Source: JBFMFE01 sp040752295 (GTDB lineage: Bacteria > UBP15 > UBA6099 > JBFMBQ01). Taken from it: 28,388 nt of DNA. Positions 21,808-28,388 of the stretch are shown here, in pieces. The translations under genes and the position numbers were made by a program. The stretch spans positions 1-28,388 of the forward strand of contig JBFMFE010000065.1 of NCBI GenBank assembly GCA_040752295.1, written 5' to 3'. Below the pieces are notes generated by a model. The model saw nothing but the letters and a program-made list of their open reading frames with translations, searched no databases and had not been told where the DNA came from. Numbering within the stretch: the stretch's first letter is position 1; the number at the start of each line of letters is the position of its first letter.

Positions 21808-22725
21808 TTACCTCTTCCCTTCCGCGGGGGGATTTATAGCGCGACAGGCTTCCAGCCTGTCAATCGCCGGCGTTAAGCCGCGGAGGTACAGGTGCGCGCA
21901 GCGGGACGCGAGTTCGCGGACGCGCCCGATCAGCCCCGTGCGCTCCGAGACGCTCACCGCGTTGCGCGCGTCCAGCAGGTTGAAAAGGTGCGAGCACTTC
22001 AACACCTTCTCGTAGGCTGGAAGAACCAGACCGGCGTCAAGCAGCTGCCGCGCTTCCGCCTCGCAGAAGTCGAAAGTCGCGGTGAGTTTGTCAATGGACG
22101 CCAGCTCGAAGTTGTACGCCGACTGTTCCCGTTCGTTGCCCAGGTAAAGGTCGCCGTATCTCACGCCGTCGTTCCACCGCAGGTCGAAAACGCTGTCCAC
22201 GCCCTGGAGGTACATCGCGATCCTCTCAAGCCCGTACGTCAGCTCGAGGCTTATCCGGGCGAGGTCAATGCCGCCGACCTGCTGGAAATAGGTGAACTGC
22301 GTGATCTCGACCCCGTCGAGCCATACCTCCCATCCCAGCCCCCACGCGCCGAGCGTCGGCGATTCCCAGTCGTCCTCCATGAACCTCACGTCGTGGCGCG
22401 AGAGGTCAATGCCGATGCTTTCCAGGCTGGCGAGGTAAACGTCCTGCGGGTCTCCGGGCGCCGGCTTCAGCAGCACCTGGTATTGAAAATAATGCTGAAG
22501 CCGCAGCGGGTTCTCGCCGTACCTGCCGTCGGTCGGTCTCCGTGACGGCTGCACGTAGGCGACCTTCCACTCGCCGTCTCCGAGCGCCTTGAGGAACGTG
22601 AAAGGGTGCATCGTTCCGGCGCCCACTTCCATGTCGAGGGGCTGGGCGATGACGCATCCGTAATCAGCCCAGAACCGGTCGAGGGCGAAGATGAGGTCCT
22701 GAAAGGTCGCCGGCGCCACAAACAC
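21808..22725 (-). CDS. glyQ: Glycyl-tRNA synthetase alpha subunit
   Basis: This is the class II catalytic alpha chain of the tetrameric enzyme that charges tRNA-Gly. TFQDLIFALDRFWADYGCVI, EVGAGTMHPFTFLKALG, YVQPSRRPTDGRYGENPLRLQHYFQYQV, FMEDDWESPTLGAWGLGWEVWLDG and ELTYGLERIAMYLQG are diagnostic. The 305 residues end in a tail (DRLEACRAINPPAEGKR) that is partly encoded by a palindromic repeat. The annotated GTG at 22725 has no ribosome site; the GTG at 22719 coincides with the predicted transcription start and may be the real, leaderless start. The beta subunit gene glyS normally follows directly, but here a sugar-nucleotide gene follows, so glyS must lie elsewhere. Confidence 0.95.
   Translation of the reverse strand: MFVAPATFQDLIFALDRFWADYGCVIAQPLDMEVGAGTMHPFTFLKALGDGEWKVAYVQPSRRPTDGRYGENPLRLQHYFQYQVLLKPAPGDPQDVYLASLESIGIDLSRHDVRFMEDDWESPTLGAWGLGWEVWLDGVEITQFTYFQQVGGIDLARISLELTYGLERIAMYLQGVDSVFDLRWNDGVRYGDLYLGNEREQSAYNFELASIDKLTATFDFCEAEARQLLDAGLVLPAYEKVLKCSHLFNLLDARNAVSVSERTGLIGRVRELASRCAHLYLRGLTPAIDRLEACRAINPPAEGKR
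21843..21861. repeat. GACAGGC-N5-GCCTGTC palindrome, copy in glyQ
   Basis: The 7-bp arms are perfect around a 5-base centre. The same arms occur at 26264-26282, where the centre is the reverse complement of this one, and at 26384-26402. Here the palindrome lies inside the last codons of glyQ and encodes the residues DRLEACR. Confidence 0.75.
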
Positions 22726-22727
22726 AA

Positions 22728-22756
22728 ATTTTAATATTCCGGCGCAAAAAACTCAA
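22728..22756 (-). promoter_or_regulatory. glyQ: Promoter of glyQ
   Basis: On the minus strand TTGAGT (22751-22756) and TAAAAT (22728-22733) are exactly 17 bases apart. The -10 box ends two bases before the annotated GTG, so transcription would start around 22719-22721, at the third codon. No T-box or other leader structure fits in this space. The rest of the 151-base gap to the permease gene holds nothing I recognise. Confidence 0.55.
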
Positions 22757-22876
22757 CCTTAATGAACGCGCAAAGCAGGACGCGCCGGACCCTCGGCGCC
22801 TGACAGGACGCCCATAAGACGACTTTGCGAAGGAACCGGTCGAAACGCGGGGCGGCGGCGACAAGTCCGGCGCGGC

Positions 22877-23749
22877 TCACGCCTCGGGCACGCGGTTCAG
22901 GATGAGCGTCCCGGCGGCGATTACTGCTATGCCCGCGACCCTCGCGGCGGGCAGACTCTCTGAAAAGACCGCGACGCCCGCGATTATGGGCACGACCATC
23001 TGCACGGTGTTGATGACGGGGATAGCCACCGCCGCCCTGCCGTGCGAGTAAGCCCACTGTATCACGGCGGTCGCCGTCAGCCCGAGCACCGCCACCGCCC
23101 AGAAATACGGGCACGTGAGAACTCCCAGCCACGAGCCTGCGGTCGTGAGGTCGAAATCCCGGCGCGCAAGCGTCACGGAGACGGTCGTGGCTTTCATGTA
23201 AACGGCGTTCAGCCCGACGAGCAGCCCGCCGACCGCCGCGAGCGCCACCTCGAAGCTCGATCCCTCCCGCCTGCGGTTCAACATGACGCCGAGCGCCGCT
23301 ATCACGACGAAAAAAACCGCCGTGAGCGCGAGCAGAACCCACGTTCTCATCGCCGCCGGCGCGACCTCCTCGGCGGACAGGCTCAGAACCATCGCGCCGG
23401 CAAGAAGCACGGCGATGCCGGCGTACTCGACGGTTCTTACCTTCTCCCTGAGGACGAGAACCCCGACGAGTACCACCATGAGAATCTGGACGTTGAACAG
23501 CGGCTGAACGACCGAGATGTCCCCCATACCGAGCGACTGGAAGTGAAAAATCCACCCGGCGAAAACGAGCAGCGTCCCCGCCACCCAGACCCAGTTCGTG
23601 AGGACCGTTCTCAGGATGGTTTTCCACTGCCGGAGAATCGTCCTGCCGCCGAGCTTCGGGAAGTTGGCGGCGATTCCGTGCTTCTGCATCACTCCGCCGG
23701 CGGCGAAGAGCACGCACGCGAAAAGTATCATGATGATATAGAGCGGCAT
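22877..23749 (-). CDS. EamA/DMT-superfamily permease
   Basis: The 290-residue inner-membrane protein has about ten hydrophobic helices in two related halves, the usual length and layout of drug/metabolite transporters. The LREKVRTVEYAGIAVLLAGAMVL segment in the first half and FSESLPAARVAGIAVIAAGTLIL at the end are the repeated EamA signature (Glu after a helix, then an AGI-AGA-type helix). Substrate is not predictable. The ATG has AGGGGAG about seven bases upstream, and a strong promoter precedes the gene. Neighbours do not suggest a specific cargo. Confidence 0.85.
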   Translation of the reverse strand: MPLYIIMILFACVLFAAGGVMQKHGIAANFPKLGGRTILRQWKTILRTVLTNWVWVAGTLLVFAGWIFHFQSLGMGDISVVQPLFNVQILMVVLVGVLVLREKVRTVEYAGIAVLLAGAMVLSLSAEEVAPAAMRTWVLLALTAVFFVVIAALGVMLNRRREGSSFEVALAAVGGLLVGLNAVYMKATTVSVTLARRDFDLTTAGSWLGVLTCPYFWAVAVLGLTATAVIQWAYSHGRAAVAIPVINTVQMVVPIIAGVAVFSESLPAARVAGIAVIAAGTLILNRVPEA

Positions 23750-23803
23750 ACCCGTCTCCCCTCGCCGTTCAAATCGTCGGCGAAAATCCTCACTCCGCCC
23801 GGA

Positions 23804-23832
23804 ATTTTAGCACTGCCGTTTTTGAATGTGAA
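23804..23832 (-). promoter_or_regulatory. Promoter of the DMT permease, -35 inside a repeat arm
   Basis: TTCACA (23827-23832) and TAAAAT (23804-23809) are 17 bases apart, with a TGC extended -10. The -35 box is part of the left arm of the inverted-repeat element at 23827-23971. Confidence 0.55.
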
Positions 23833-23971
23833 CTTTCGCGCATTCTTCGTCACGATGGATTGCGGCGTCAGCCGCCTGCCTGCCGGTCTGACCGGTCGGA
23901 CCTGTCAGACCCGTCTGACACGTCCGACGACAGTCAGGCGCGGAGCGGGAACAGAAAAGTGCGAAAGTTCA
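23827..23971. repeat. Inverted-repeat element with 9-bp tandem repeats (MITE-like)
   Basis: GTGAACTTTCGC begins the element at 23829 and recurs in inverted form as GCGAAAGTTCAC at 23961-23972. Similarity extends beyond the core on both arms. Inside lie five degenerate 9-base units (GTCNGACNN) at 23886-23930. The right part (23932-23970) matches the repeat at 3640-3678. The element fills much of the 272-base space between the permease and the glycosyltransferase genes; no gene is seen there. Confidence 0.55.
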
Positions 23972-24021
23972 CTGAATACAACATCGAAAAGTCCGGACGC
24001 GCCGCCGGACGGCGGCGCACC

Positions 24022-25590
24022 TCACCGCCCGAGCATGACTCGGTATCCGCCGTCCACGAAACGTATGTAGTAAGGACGTTTCAGGTAAACGAACTTGGCG
24101 ATTTTCACGCTTTTCAGCCGCCGGAATCCGAAGACGTGGAAGGGCGCCGCCTTTTTCACCGCAAGGCGCGCGGCGGCGAACTGATGCGGGTTCGCCCTGT
24201 TGTCCCTGTACCGCGCGTGGATGAGGAAACCGAAAAGGAACAGCCCCTCGACGTCCATGTATATGGTCTTCTTCATGTCCTCCGGGATGGCGAACGGGAA
24301 GGCGTAGTCGAAAAAGAGAACGAACCCGCGGTCGTAGTCAATCGCGGCGATTCCCCGCGGGTCGAGCGGGAGGCTGTTGAAAGTCATCGTTTCGGAGTCC
24401 GGGGCGTAGTATTTTATCAGCGGTCCGAAGCTGCCTTTGACGCGCTCGTCGGTGAGGATGACGGCGCCCGACGCTCCGAGGCTGTCGAGAGCCGCGCCGA
24501 ACCGGGCGAAGGTCTCCCAGCCGTATTTGACGCCGGCGAGGAGGGAGAACGAGACCGCGAGAGAAGCGGCGGCGGCGAAGATCAGCGCCGCGCCCCTGAC
24601 CCGCGCGGCGCGCCCTCCGCTCCACAGCCTCGAGCACAGCATCACCGCGAAAAGCGCCGCGGGGAGCACGTAGTACGTGTGCTTGTGGAAGAACGCGAAA
24701 AAGGCGCCGAAAACGACGATGCAGAGCATCAGGAGCAGGTCTGAGCGGCTGGGGCGAAACAGCGCCGAAGCGAGCGCGGCGAGCGCGGCGACGGCTGCCG
24801 GCGGCGACAGCGCCCACCAGACCTCATCCAGCAGCCCGCGCGCCGCTTCGATGCCGGGGACCTCCACGAGGCTCGCCGCGCCGCCCGTCTGCGCCTTGAA
24901 AAACTCGCCCGGGTGTACGGCGAGGTGGTATCCGTAAAACGGCGCGGGCACGAGGACCGCCGCGGCGATCATGACGAGGAAGCGCCGGTTGAGAAACCCG
25001 GCGCCGCGGGTAGCGGCGATTTCCCACGCGACGACGGCGGCGAGGGCGAGGATTGAGGGTTGTTTCGTGAAGACCGCGGCGCCGAGGCACAGCCCCGCGG
25101 GCAGGAGGCTCGCCGTACCCCCTCTTCCCCTGTCCCGGACGTAGAAGTAAAGGAAAGCCAGGATGAATGCGGCGGCGGTCATGTCCACCTGCACGTTTCT
25201 GCCGACGATGACGGAGACGGGCACGACGGAGGCGAGGAGGGCGGCGGCAATGCCCGCGCGCGCGTCGTAGAGCAGTCCGCAGAGCCTGTAGGCGAAATAC
25301 ACCGCGAGTGCGCTGAAGAGCGCCGGGACGAGCCGGGAGGTGAACTCGCTCTCGCCGAAAAACATGTAGAAAACGTACAGAAAATAGGTAAAAAGAGGCG
25401 GGACGTTGTAGTCAACCGCGCCGAGGTACGACGTGGGCATGAGGAGCGAGCCGTTGAAATAGTTGCGCGCGATGATGGCGTACCATGCCTCGTTGAAGCC
25501 GTGGAAGCCGCCGAAAGGGTCGTCCGCCCTGTAGAGACGGACGACGAGCGCGAGAAGAATTATGCAGAGGATTGCGGCGCGCCTGTTCAC
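24022..25590 (-). CDS. GT39/ArnT-like polytopic glycosyltransferase
   Basis: The 522-residue membrane protein has the GT-C fold of PMT/ArnT enzymes, which move a sugar from a polyprenyl-phosphate donor to protein, lipid or glycan on the outer face of the inner membrane. After the first helix lies an acidic loop (FHGFNEAWYAIIARNYF), where Glu takes the place of the catalytic acid. VDYNVPPLFTYFLYVFY, FTSRLVPALFSALAV and SVIVGRNVQVDM follow in family order, then about eight more helices and a C-terminal soluble domain of about 150 residues. Start is GTG with a weak site. It has its own promoter just after the rnpB terminator. Donor and acceptor are unknown. Confidence 0.83.
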   Translation of the reverse strand: MNRRAAILCIILLALVVRLYRADDPFGGFHGFNEAWYAIIARNYFNGSLLMPTSYLGAVDYNVPPLFTYFLYVFYMFFGESEFTSRLVPALFSALAVYFAYRLCGLLYDARAGIAAALLASVVPVSVIVGRNVQVDMTAAAFILAFLYFYVRDRGRGGTASLLPAGLCLGAAVFTKQPSILALAAVVAWEIAATRGAGFLNRRFLVMIAAAVLVPAPFYGYHLAVHPGEFFKAQTGGAASLVEVPGIEAARGLLDEVWWALSPPAAVAALAALASALFRPSRSDLLLMLCIVVFGAFFAFFHKHTYYVLPAALFAVMLCSRLWSGGRAARVRGAALIFAAAASLAVSFSLLAGVKYGWETFARFGAALDSLGASGAVILTDERVKGSFGPLIKYYAPDSETMTFNSLPLDPRGIAAIDYDRGFVLFFDYAFPFAIPEDMKKTIYMDVEGLFLFGFLIHARYRDNRANPHQFAAARLAVKKAAPFHVFGFRRLKSVKIAKFVYLKRPYYIRFVDGGYRVMLGR

Positions 25591-25651
25591 GGTGTTCCGT
25601 GCGCGCGGCGTGGGGAGCCGCGTCGCGTTGTCGTGCCGTTATGCGTGAAAT

Positions 25652-25680
25652 ATATTATGTGCCGCACGCGCGAAGGTCAA
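25652..25680 (-). promoter_or_regulatory. Promoter of the GT39 gene
   Basis: TTGACC (25675-25680) and TAATAT (25652-25657) are 17 bases apart. The -35 box overlaps the T-run that ends the rnpB terminator. The predicted mRNA leader is about 55 bases. Confidence 0.5.
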
Positions 25681-25707
25681 AAATAGAAGCCCCCGCGCGA
25701 GGCGGGG
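25679..25707 (-). terminator. Intrinsic terminator of rnpB
   Basis: A 6-bp GC stem (CCCCGC/GCGGGG) with a 5-base loop lies at 25691-25707, about ten bases after the RNA's 3' end. It is followed on the minus strand by CTTCTATTTTT. The T-run is interrupted but adequate. Confidence 0.6.
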
Positions 25708-25717
25708 ACGTTCTTTG

Positions 25718-26109
25718 CGGAGCGGGTCTGTAAGCGGGATTCTGTGTTTGTGCGGCCATTTATCTGGGGTCGGCGTCGCCGCCGGCCTCAAGCGGTCTAC
25801 CCGGGGCATCACCGGCGTCGAGCGCCGGTTCGCGTTCGGAATCAGGGAACGCGCTCGGCGGACAGCCTCACAGCCCCTGCTTGACCTTGCACCGGGCGGG
25901 GTTTACCCGTCGGCGGCGTCGCCGCCGCCACGGTGCGCTCTTACCGCGCCATTTCACCTTTGCCGCGCCGCCTCGCGGCGGGGTTTGGCCGTGTGTTTCT
26001 GTGGCACTTTCCAGGGGTCGCCCCCTCCGGGAGTTACCCGGCGCCCCGTCCTGCGGTGTCCCGACTTTCCTCAGGCTTTTACAAGCCCGCGGCCGCCCGA
26101 CCCGCTCTT
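25718..26109 (-). ncRNA. rnpB: RNase P RNA, bacterial class A
   Basis: This catalytic RNA removes the 5' leader from tRNA precursors. Reading the minus strand, the 5' part has the universal GAGGAAAGTC core followed by ACACCGCAGG. A central GGTAAGAGCGCACCG block and the 3' core AGAATCCCGCTTA are also present. The ends pair as helix P1: GAGCGGGTC at 26099-26107 with GACCCGCTC at 25720-25728. Length is about 390 nt, normal for type A. It has its own promoter 5' and terminator 3'. Protein-like frames through this region are artefacts of its GC-rich sequence. End points are estimates from P1 and the promoter. Confidence 0.95.
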
Positions 26110-26115
26110 TTTAAC

Positions 26116-26144
26116 ATTATACACCCATCCGCCGTCTTTTTCCA
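26116..26144 (-). promoter_or_regulatory. rnpB: Promoter of rnpB
   Basis: TGGAAA (26139-26144) and a perfect TATAAT (26116-26121) are 17 bases apart. Transcription would start at about 26109, two bases before helix P1. Confidence 0.7.
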
Positions 26145-26163
26145 TTGCGCCGGCAAAGGCAAA

Positions 26164-26181
26164 GCGGTGATAAATCACCGC
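26164..26181. repeat. Perfect palindrome GCGGTGA-TAAA-TCACCGC
   Basis: A 7-bp perfect stem with a 4-base loop lies upstream of rnpB and close to the palindrome cluster at 26264-26402. Its function is unknown. It could be an isolated repeat unit or a weak terminator for plus-strand transcription. Confidence 0.45.
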
Positions 26182-26263
26182 ACTCCATGGCGCTTCGCGC
26201 ATATTTCGACTTTGCGCCGCTTTCAATGCCGGGAATTAACATTACGGCGCAACTTTTAGTTTT

Positions 26264-26402
26264 GACAGGCTGGAAGCCTGTCCCACTATCTCAAAAATAT
26301 CACTTTCAGTGGGACATGAAGCCAGAAGACAAGTTGAACGAACTGTTCATTTCCACTATTTCAAAAATTTCATTTTTCGGTGGGACAGGCATCTTGCCTG
26401 TC
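26264..26402. repeat. Cluster of GACAGGC palindromes and tandem hairpin units
   Basis: Two palindromes, GACAGGC-TGGAA-GCCTGTC (26264-26282) and GACAGGC-ATCTT-GCCTGTC (26384-26402), flank two diverged direct copies of an about 36-base unit (26281-26316 and 26351-26387). The first unit folds as TCCCACT/AGTGGGA. The space between rnpB and the VOC gene (about 390 bases) holds these repeats, the rnpB promoter and the VOC promoter, but no gene. Confidence 0.75.
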
Positions 26403-26459
26403 AGAAAAAAAACTACATTTTTTGCAAAACTTGCGGCAACGGCAAAGCGGCGCGGGGTG

Positions 26460-26468
26460 TGTTAAAAT
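26460..26468 (+). promoter_or_regulatory. Extended -10 promoter of the VOC gene
   Basis: TGTTAAAAT forms an extended -10 about 30 bases before the ATG. No good -35 is seen. Confidence 0.4.
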
Positions 26469-26498
26469 TCCATTTGCTGAGCGCGGAAAGAGGCTGGA

Positions 26499-27458
26499 AT
26501 GCACGACCTTCAGCATTTCGGGATAACGGTGACGGACCCGCGCGGGGCGCGGGGGTTCTACGGGCGCGTTCTGCGACTGCCCTACATTTCCTCCTCGGTG
26601 AACCGCGGGCGCAAATTCGACCGCATGTATGGGCTTGAAGGCGCCGTGAACCGGCTCCAGTGGTACCAGCTCAGCGACGAGGGCATAGAGCTTTTCCATC
26701 TTCCCACTCATCCGCCCAGGCGAAAGCGCGCGCTCCGCCTGCATGAGCCGGGCTACACGTACGTCACACTCCGGGCGGCGGGCTTCGAGGGGTACGTCGA
26801 GAGGTTCGAAAGGAACGGGGTGCGGTTCAAACTTTACGAGCCGGACGGAGCGCGGCGGCTGCTCGTCCGCGACCCCGACGGCGTGAACGTGATAGTGTCC
26901 GAACTGCCCGGCGGCGGCAGCGTGGAGCAGGTGGATTCGCTCGGCGAGGCGGGTCTGACCGTGACCGATTTTGAAGGGTACGACGAGTTTTTCGACGTGC
27001 TCGGACTGCCGCAGGAGGTCGAAGGCGACGCCCCGGGGCACGTCTCCGCGCTTTTCGAACTGCGCGAACCCGTGCGGACAAGGCGCTACGGCTGCGTCCG
27101 CCTTCTGCGTTTCCCGCGCAGGCGCGCCGGGAAGATCGAGCGCCGCTTTCCGTATTCCGGCGCGCCGCCGAGGGGATATTTTCCCGACCCCGGCATAAAG
27201 CACGCCGCATGGTACGTTGACGACATCGGGGAATTCCACCGGCGGGCGAAGCGGGCGGGCATCCGCTTTCTCTTTCCCCCGTGCACGATACTCGGCGGCG
27301 CGAAGATGACCTATTTCCTCGACCCCGAGGGAAACACAATGGAAGTAATGGAGGTGCCCGTCCTCGCCAGACTCGCAATAGACGTCGTCGGGCTTCTGCG
27401 GCGGAAGCAGATGGAACTGGCGTACAGAACGGGAAAGTTAATGTTCAGCGGACGATAA
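26499..27458 (+). CDS. Two-domain VOC (glyoxalase/dioxygenase fold) protein
   Basis: The 319-residue protein has two vicinal-oxygen-chelate modules. The first (about 3-140) starts HFGITVTDPRGARGFYGRVLRLPY and ends VRDPDGVNVIVSELP. The second (about 150-285) starts AGLTVTDFEGYDEFFDVLGLP and ends YFLDPEGNTMEVMEV, including KHAAWYVDDIGEF. Candidate metal ligands are the His in the opening strand, a mid-domain Glu-Leu-Phe-His, the His of KHAAWY and the Glu of NTMEV; a complete site cannot be confirmed. A helical tail of about 35 residues follows. ATG start with GAGG about six bases upstream. The reaction could be a dioxygenase, a lyase or small-molecule binding. Confidence 0.8.
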   Translation: MHDLQHFGITVTDPRGARGFYGRVLRLPYISSSVNRGRKFDRMYGLEGAVNRLQWYQLSDEGIELFHLPTHPPRRKRALRLHEPGYTYVTLRAAGFEGYVERFERNGVRFKLYEPDGARRLLVRDPDGVNVIVSELPGGGSVEQVDSLGEAGLTVTDFEGYDEFFDVLGLPQEVEGDAPGHVSALFELREPVRTRRYGCVRLLRFPRRRAGKIERRFPYSGAPPRGYFPDPGIKHAAWYVDDIGEFHRRAKRAGIRFLFPPCTILGGAKMTYFLDPEGNTMEVMEVPVLARLAIDVVGLLRRKQMELAYRTGKLMFSGR

Positions 27459-27465
27459 AAGGTTG

Positions 27466-27471
27466 TATAAT
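27466..27471 (+). promoter_or_regulatory. Putative -10 of the GYD gene
   Basis: A perfect TATAAT lies eight bases after the VOC stop codon. The -35 (TGTTCA, 27442-27447, 18-base spacer) is weak. An 80-base leader with small hairpins separates it from the GYD gene. Confidence 0.35.
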
Positions 27472-27558
27472 CGGACACGGAGGTTCGCGTTCGTGTGAAG
27501 CGCAGTTGAAGCGAAGCGCCGGCGTCGCGCCGGATTACGTTAAGACGGGAGGTTCGTC

Positions 27559-27843
27559 ATGCAAACGTATTTCATGTTCGGAAGATACTCGCAGGAGGCG
27601 CTGAAGGGGATCAGCGCGGAGCGCACGAAGAAGGCGTCGAAGCTCATCGAGAGTTTCGGGGGCAAGGTGGGTTCGATCTACGCGCTGCTCGGGAAGTATG
27701 ACCTCGTTTTCATCGTGAAGTTCCCGGGAACCGAGCAGGCGGTCAAGGCGTCCGTCGCCCTGAACAGACTGACGGGCATATCGTTCAACACGTTTCCCGC
27801 GCTGGAAGTGGAACAGTTCGACAAGCTGGTCAGCGGAAAGTGA
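27559..27843 (+). CDS. GYD-domain protein
   Basis: The 94-residue protein is a single GYD domain, a small ferredoxin-like alpha/beta fold of unknown biochemical role. The signature LLGKYDLVFIVKFPG (about 42-56) and the TGISFNTFPALEVEQF ending are typical. No cofactor motif is seen. Start ATG with GGGAGG six bases upstream. It converges on the cytochrome gene; 69 bases separate the stop codons and contain no clear terminator. Confidence 0.85.
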   Translation: MQTYFMFGRYSQEALKGISAERTKKASKLIESFGGKVGSIYALLGKYDLVFIVKFPGTEQAVKASVALNRLTGISFNTFPALEVEQFDKLVSGK

Positions 27844-27912
27844 TCGCCGTTTTCCTGCGTGCGGGCGGATTTTTCCCGCGCCGGGCGGCGCGCGACCGGC
27901 GTTCCGGCGTCT

Positions 27913-28388
27913 TCACCTGCTCCGCGGAGCGGAGTATATATTCCGGTATATCGCCTCGATTTCACTTCGTATTTCGTCCCGCGCCCCGCTCATCCAGGAA
28001 TGATCGCCCGAACCCATGATCCCGGTTGAGACGCCGGGCGACAGCCTTTCCGCCTCGGGGAGGAATTCCGTGTAGAAGCGCCGTGCGACTTCGAAGAAGC
28101 CGTGCCACTGCGTGTAGTCGGGTCCCATCATGGCTGCGCCGTGGCGGGCGCGGCGTCCTTCGTGGTGCCATAGCAGAAAGTACGTCCATTCGATCCGGTC
28201 GTCGAACGGCGTGGGGGTTATCGCGCCGGCGCCGCTCAGTTTTTCCATGATTTTCGCCGCAGGCCCGGCGAATTTGCGGTTGTAAAGCTCCACCGCGGCG
28301 TCGTACTGCGTGAAGAAGTTGTCAGCCCATCCGGGGGAATGGCAGTGCCGGCACGTGGTCTTCATTCTTTCGCGCCGTTTTTCCCAGT
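27913..28388 (-). CDS. Octaheme cytochrome c, hydroxylamine oxidoreductase family (partial)
   Basis: Only the C-terminal 158 or so residues are in the window; the frame is open through the right edge, and the ATG at 28365 is internal. The sequence reads WEKRRERMKTTCRHCH, giving one heme-binding CxxCH (about 28342-28356), then a helix, TPFDDRIEWTYFLLWHHEGRRARHGAAMMGPDYTQWHGFFEVARRFYTEFLPEA. These blocks follow the C-terminal region of HAO-type octaheme proteins, which oxidise hydroxylamine or hydrazine or reduce nitrite in the periplasm. The tyrosine in GPDYTQWHG is a candidate for the heme crosslink, but this needs alignment. The direction of catalysis cannot be read here. The other heme sites should lie outside the window. 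Confidence 0.88.
   Translation of the reverse strand, partial: WEKRRERMKTTCRHCHSPGWADNFFTQYDAAVELYNRKFAGPAAKIMEKLSGAGAITPTPFDDRIEWTYFLLWHHEGRRARHGAAMMGPDYTQWHGFFEVARRFYTEFLPEAERLSPGVSTGIMGSGDHSWMSGARDEIRSEIEAIYRNIYSAPRSR

Noticed and set aside
22726..22876. T-box or glycine riboswitch before glyQ
   Set aside because: The promoter leaves no room for a leader, and no T-box motif is seen.
25715..26259. Several plus-strand protein-like frames
   Set aside because: They lie on the RNase P RNA gene.
1..28388. CRISPR arrays and tRNA genes
   Set aside because: No regularly spaced identical repeats with unique spacers, and no tRNA-like T-loop or CCA-end cloverleaf, were found by reading.

Overview
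The window is bacterial. It is GC-rich and gene-dense from about 3.8 kb to the right end, with a visibly AT-rich, gene-poor accessory stretch at about 0.2-3.8 kb. The gene set (undecaprenyl-phosphate sugar transferase, UDP-sugar enzymes, MBOAT O-acyltransferase, octaheme-type cytochrome c, PilZ protein, class A RNase P RNA, alpha-type glycyl-tRNA synthetase) fits a diderm-type bacterium. The URO-D-family paralogue, the RAYT-type remnant and the dispersed GACAGGC-N5-GCCTGTC palindromes suggest a poorly sampled, mostly uncultured lineage. I cannot name the phylum from sequence alone.

Layout. (1) 1-3842, accessory island: short direct repeats and a Z-DNA-prone tract, a small membrane protein, a truncated IS1380-like transposase, a two-gene overlapping unit encoding a PD-(D/E)XK nuclease-like protein plus an unknown partner, and an internally deleted RAYT-type transposase remnant with a dispersed repeat. 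(2) 3843-9511, minus strand: URO-D-family protein, MobB-MoeA fusion, a degenerate receiver plus PilZ protein, and NADP-type isocitrate dehydrogenase. (3) 9630-12989, plus strand: an MBOAT acyltransferase overlapping an SGNH-like partner (a probable polysaccharide O-acetylation pair), then an enoyl-CoA hydratase. (4) 13027-25590, minus strand: ilvH, ilvB, a WecA-like sugar-phosphate transferase, a UDP-sugar dehydrogenase, a nucleotide-sugar epimerase, an RmlC-like cupin, then upstream cimA, a GDP-deoxymannose-type dehydratase/reductase, glyQ, a DMT permease and a GT39-type glycosyltransferase. (5) 25679-26144, rnpB with its own promoter and terminator. (6) 26164-28388: a palindromic repeat cluster, a two-domain VOC protein, a GYD-domain protein, and the C-terminal end of an octaheme hydroxylamine-oxidoreductase-family cytochrome running off the right edge.

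How the genes work together. The minus-strand block from 19205 to 13027 is a chain of stop/start overlaps (GTGA, TAATG, TAATG, GTGA) linking four nucleotide-sugar/lipid-carrier genes directly to acetolactate synthase. Just upstream lies a second coupled pair, a GDP-sugar enzyme and citramalate synthase. Branched-chain amino acid synthesis (the citramalate route to isoleucine plus acetolactate synthase) is therefore interleaved with surface-polysaccharide precursor synthesis. The MBOAT/SGNH pair and the GT39 enzyme may act on the same envelope polymer.

The best candidate for an undescribed system is the AT-rich two-gene nuclease unit at 1847-3173. Its position among transposase remnants suggests a mobile defence or selfish module, but its function is unproven. 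Several short repeats appear to have been domesticated: one forms the end of glyQ, one separates ilvB from ilvH, and one overlaps the -35 box of the DMT permease.
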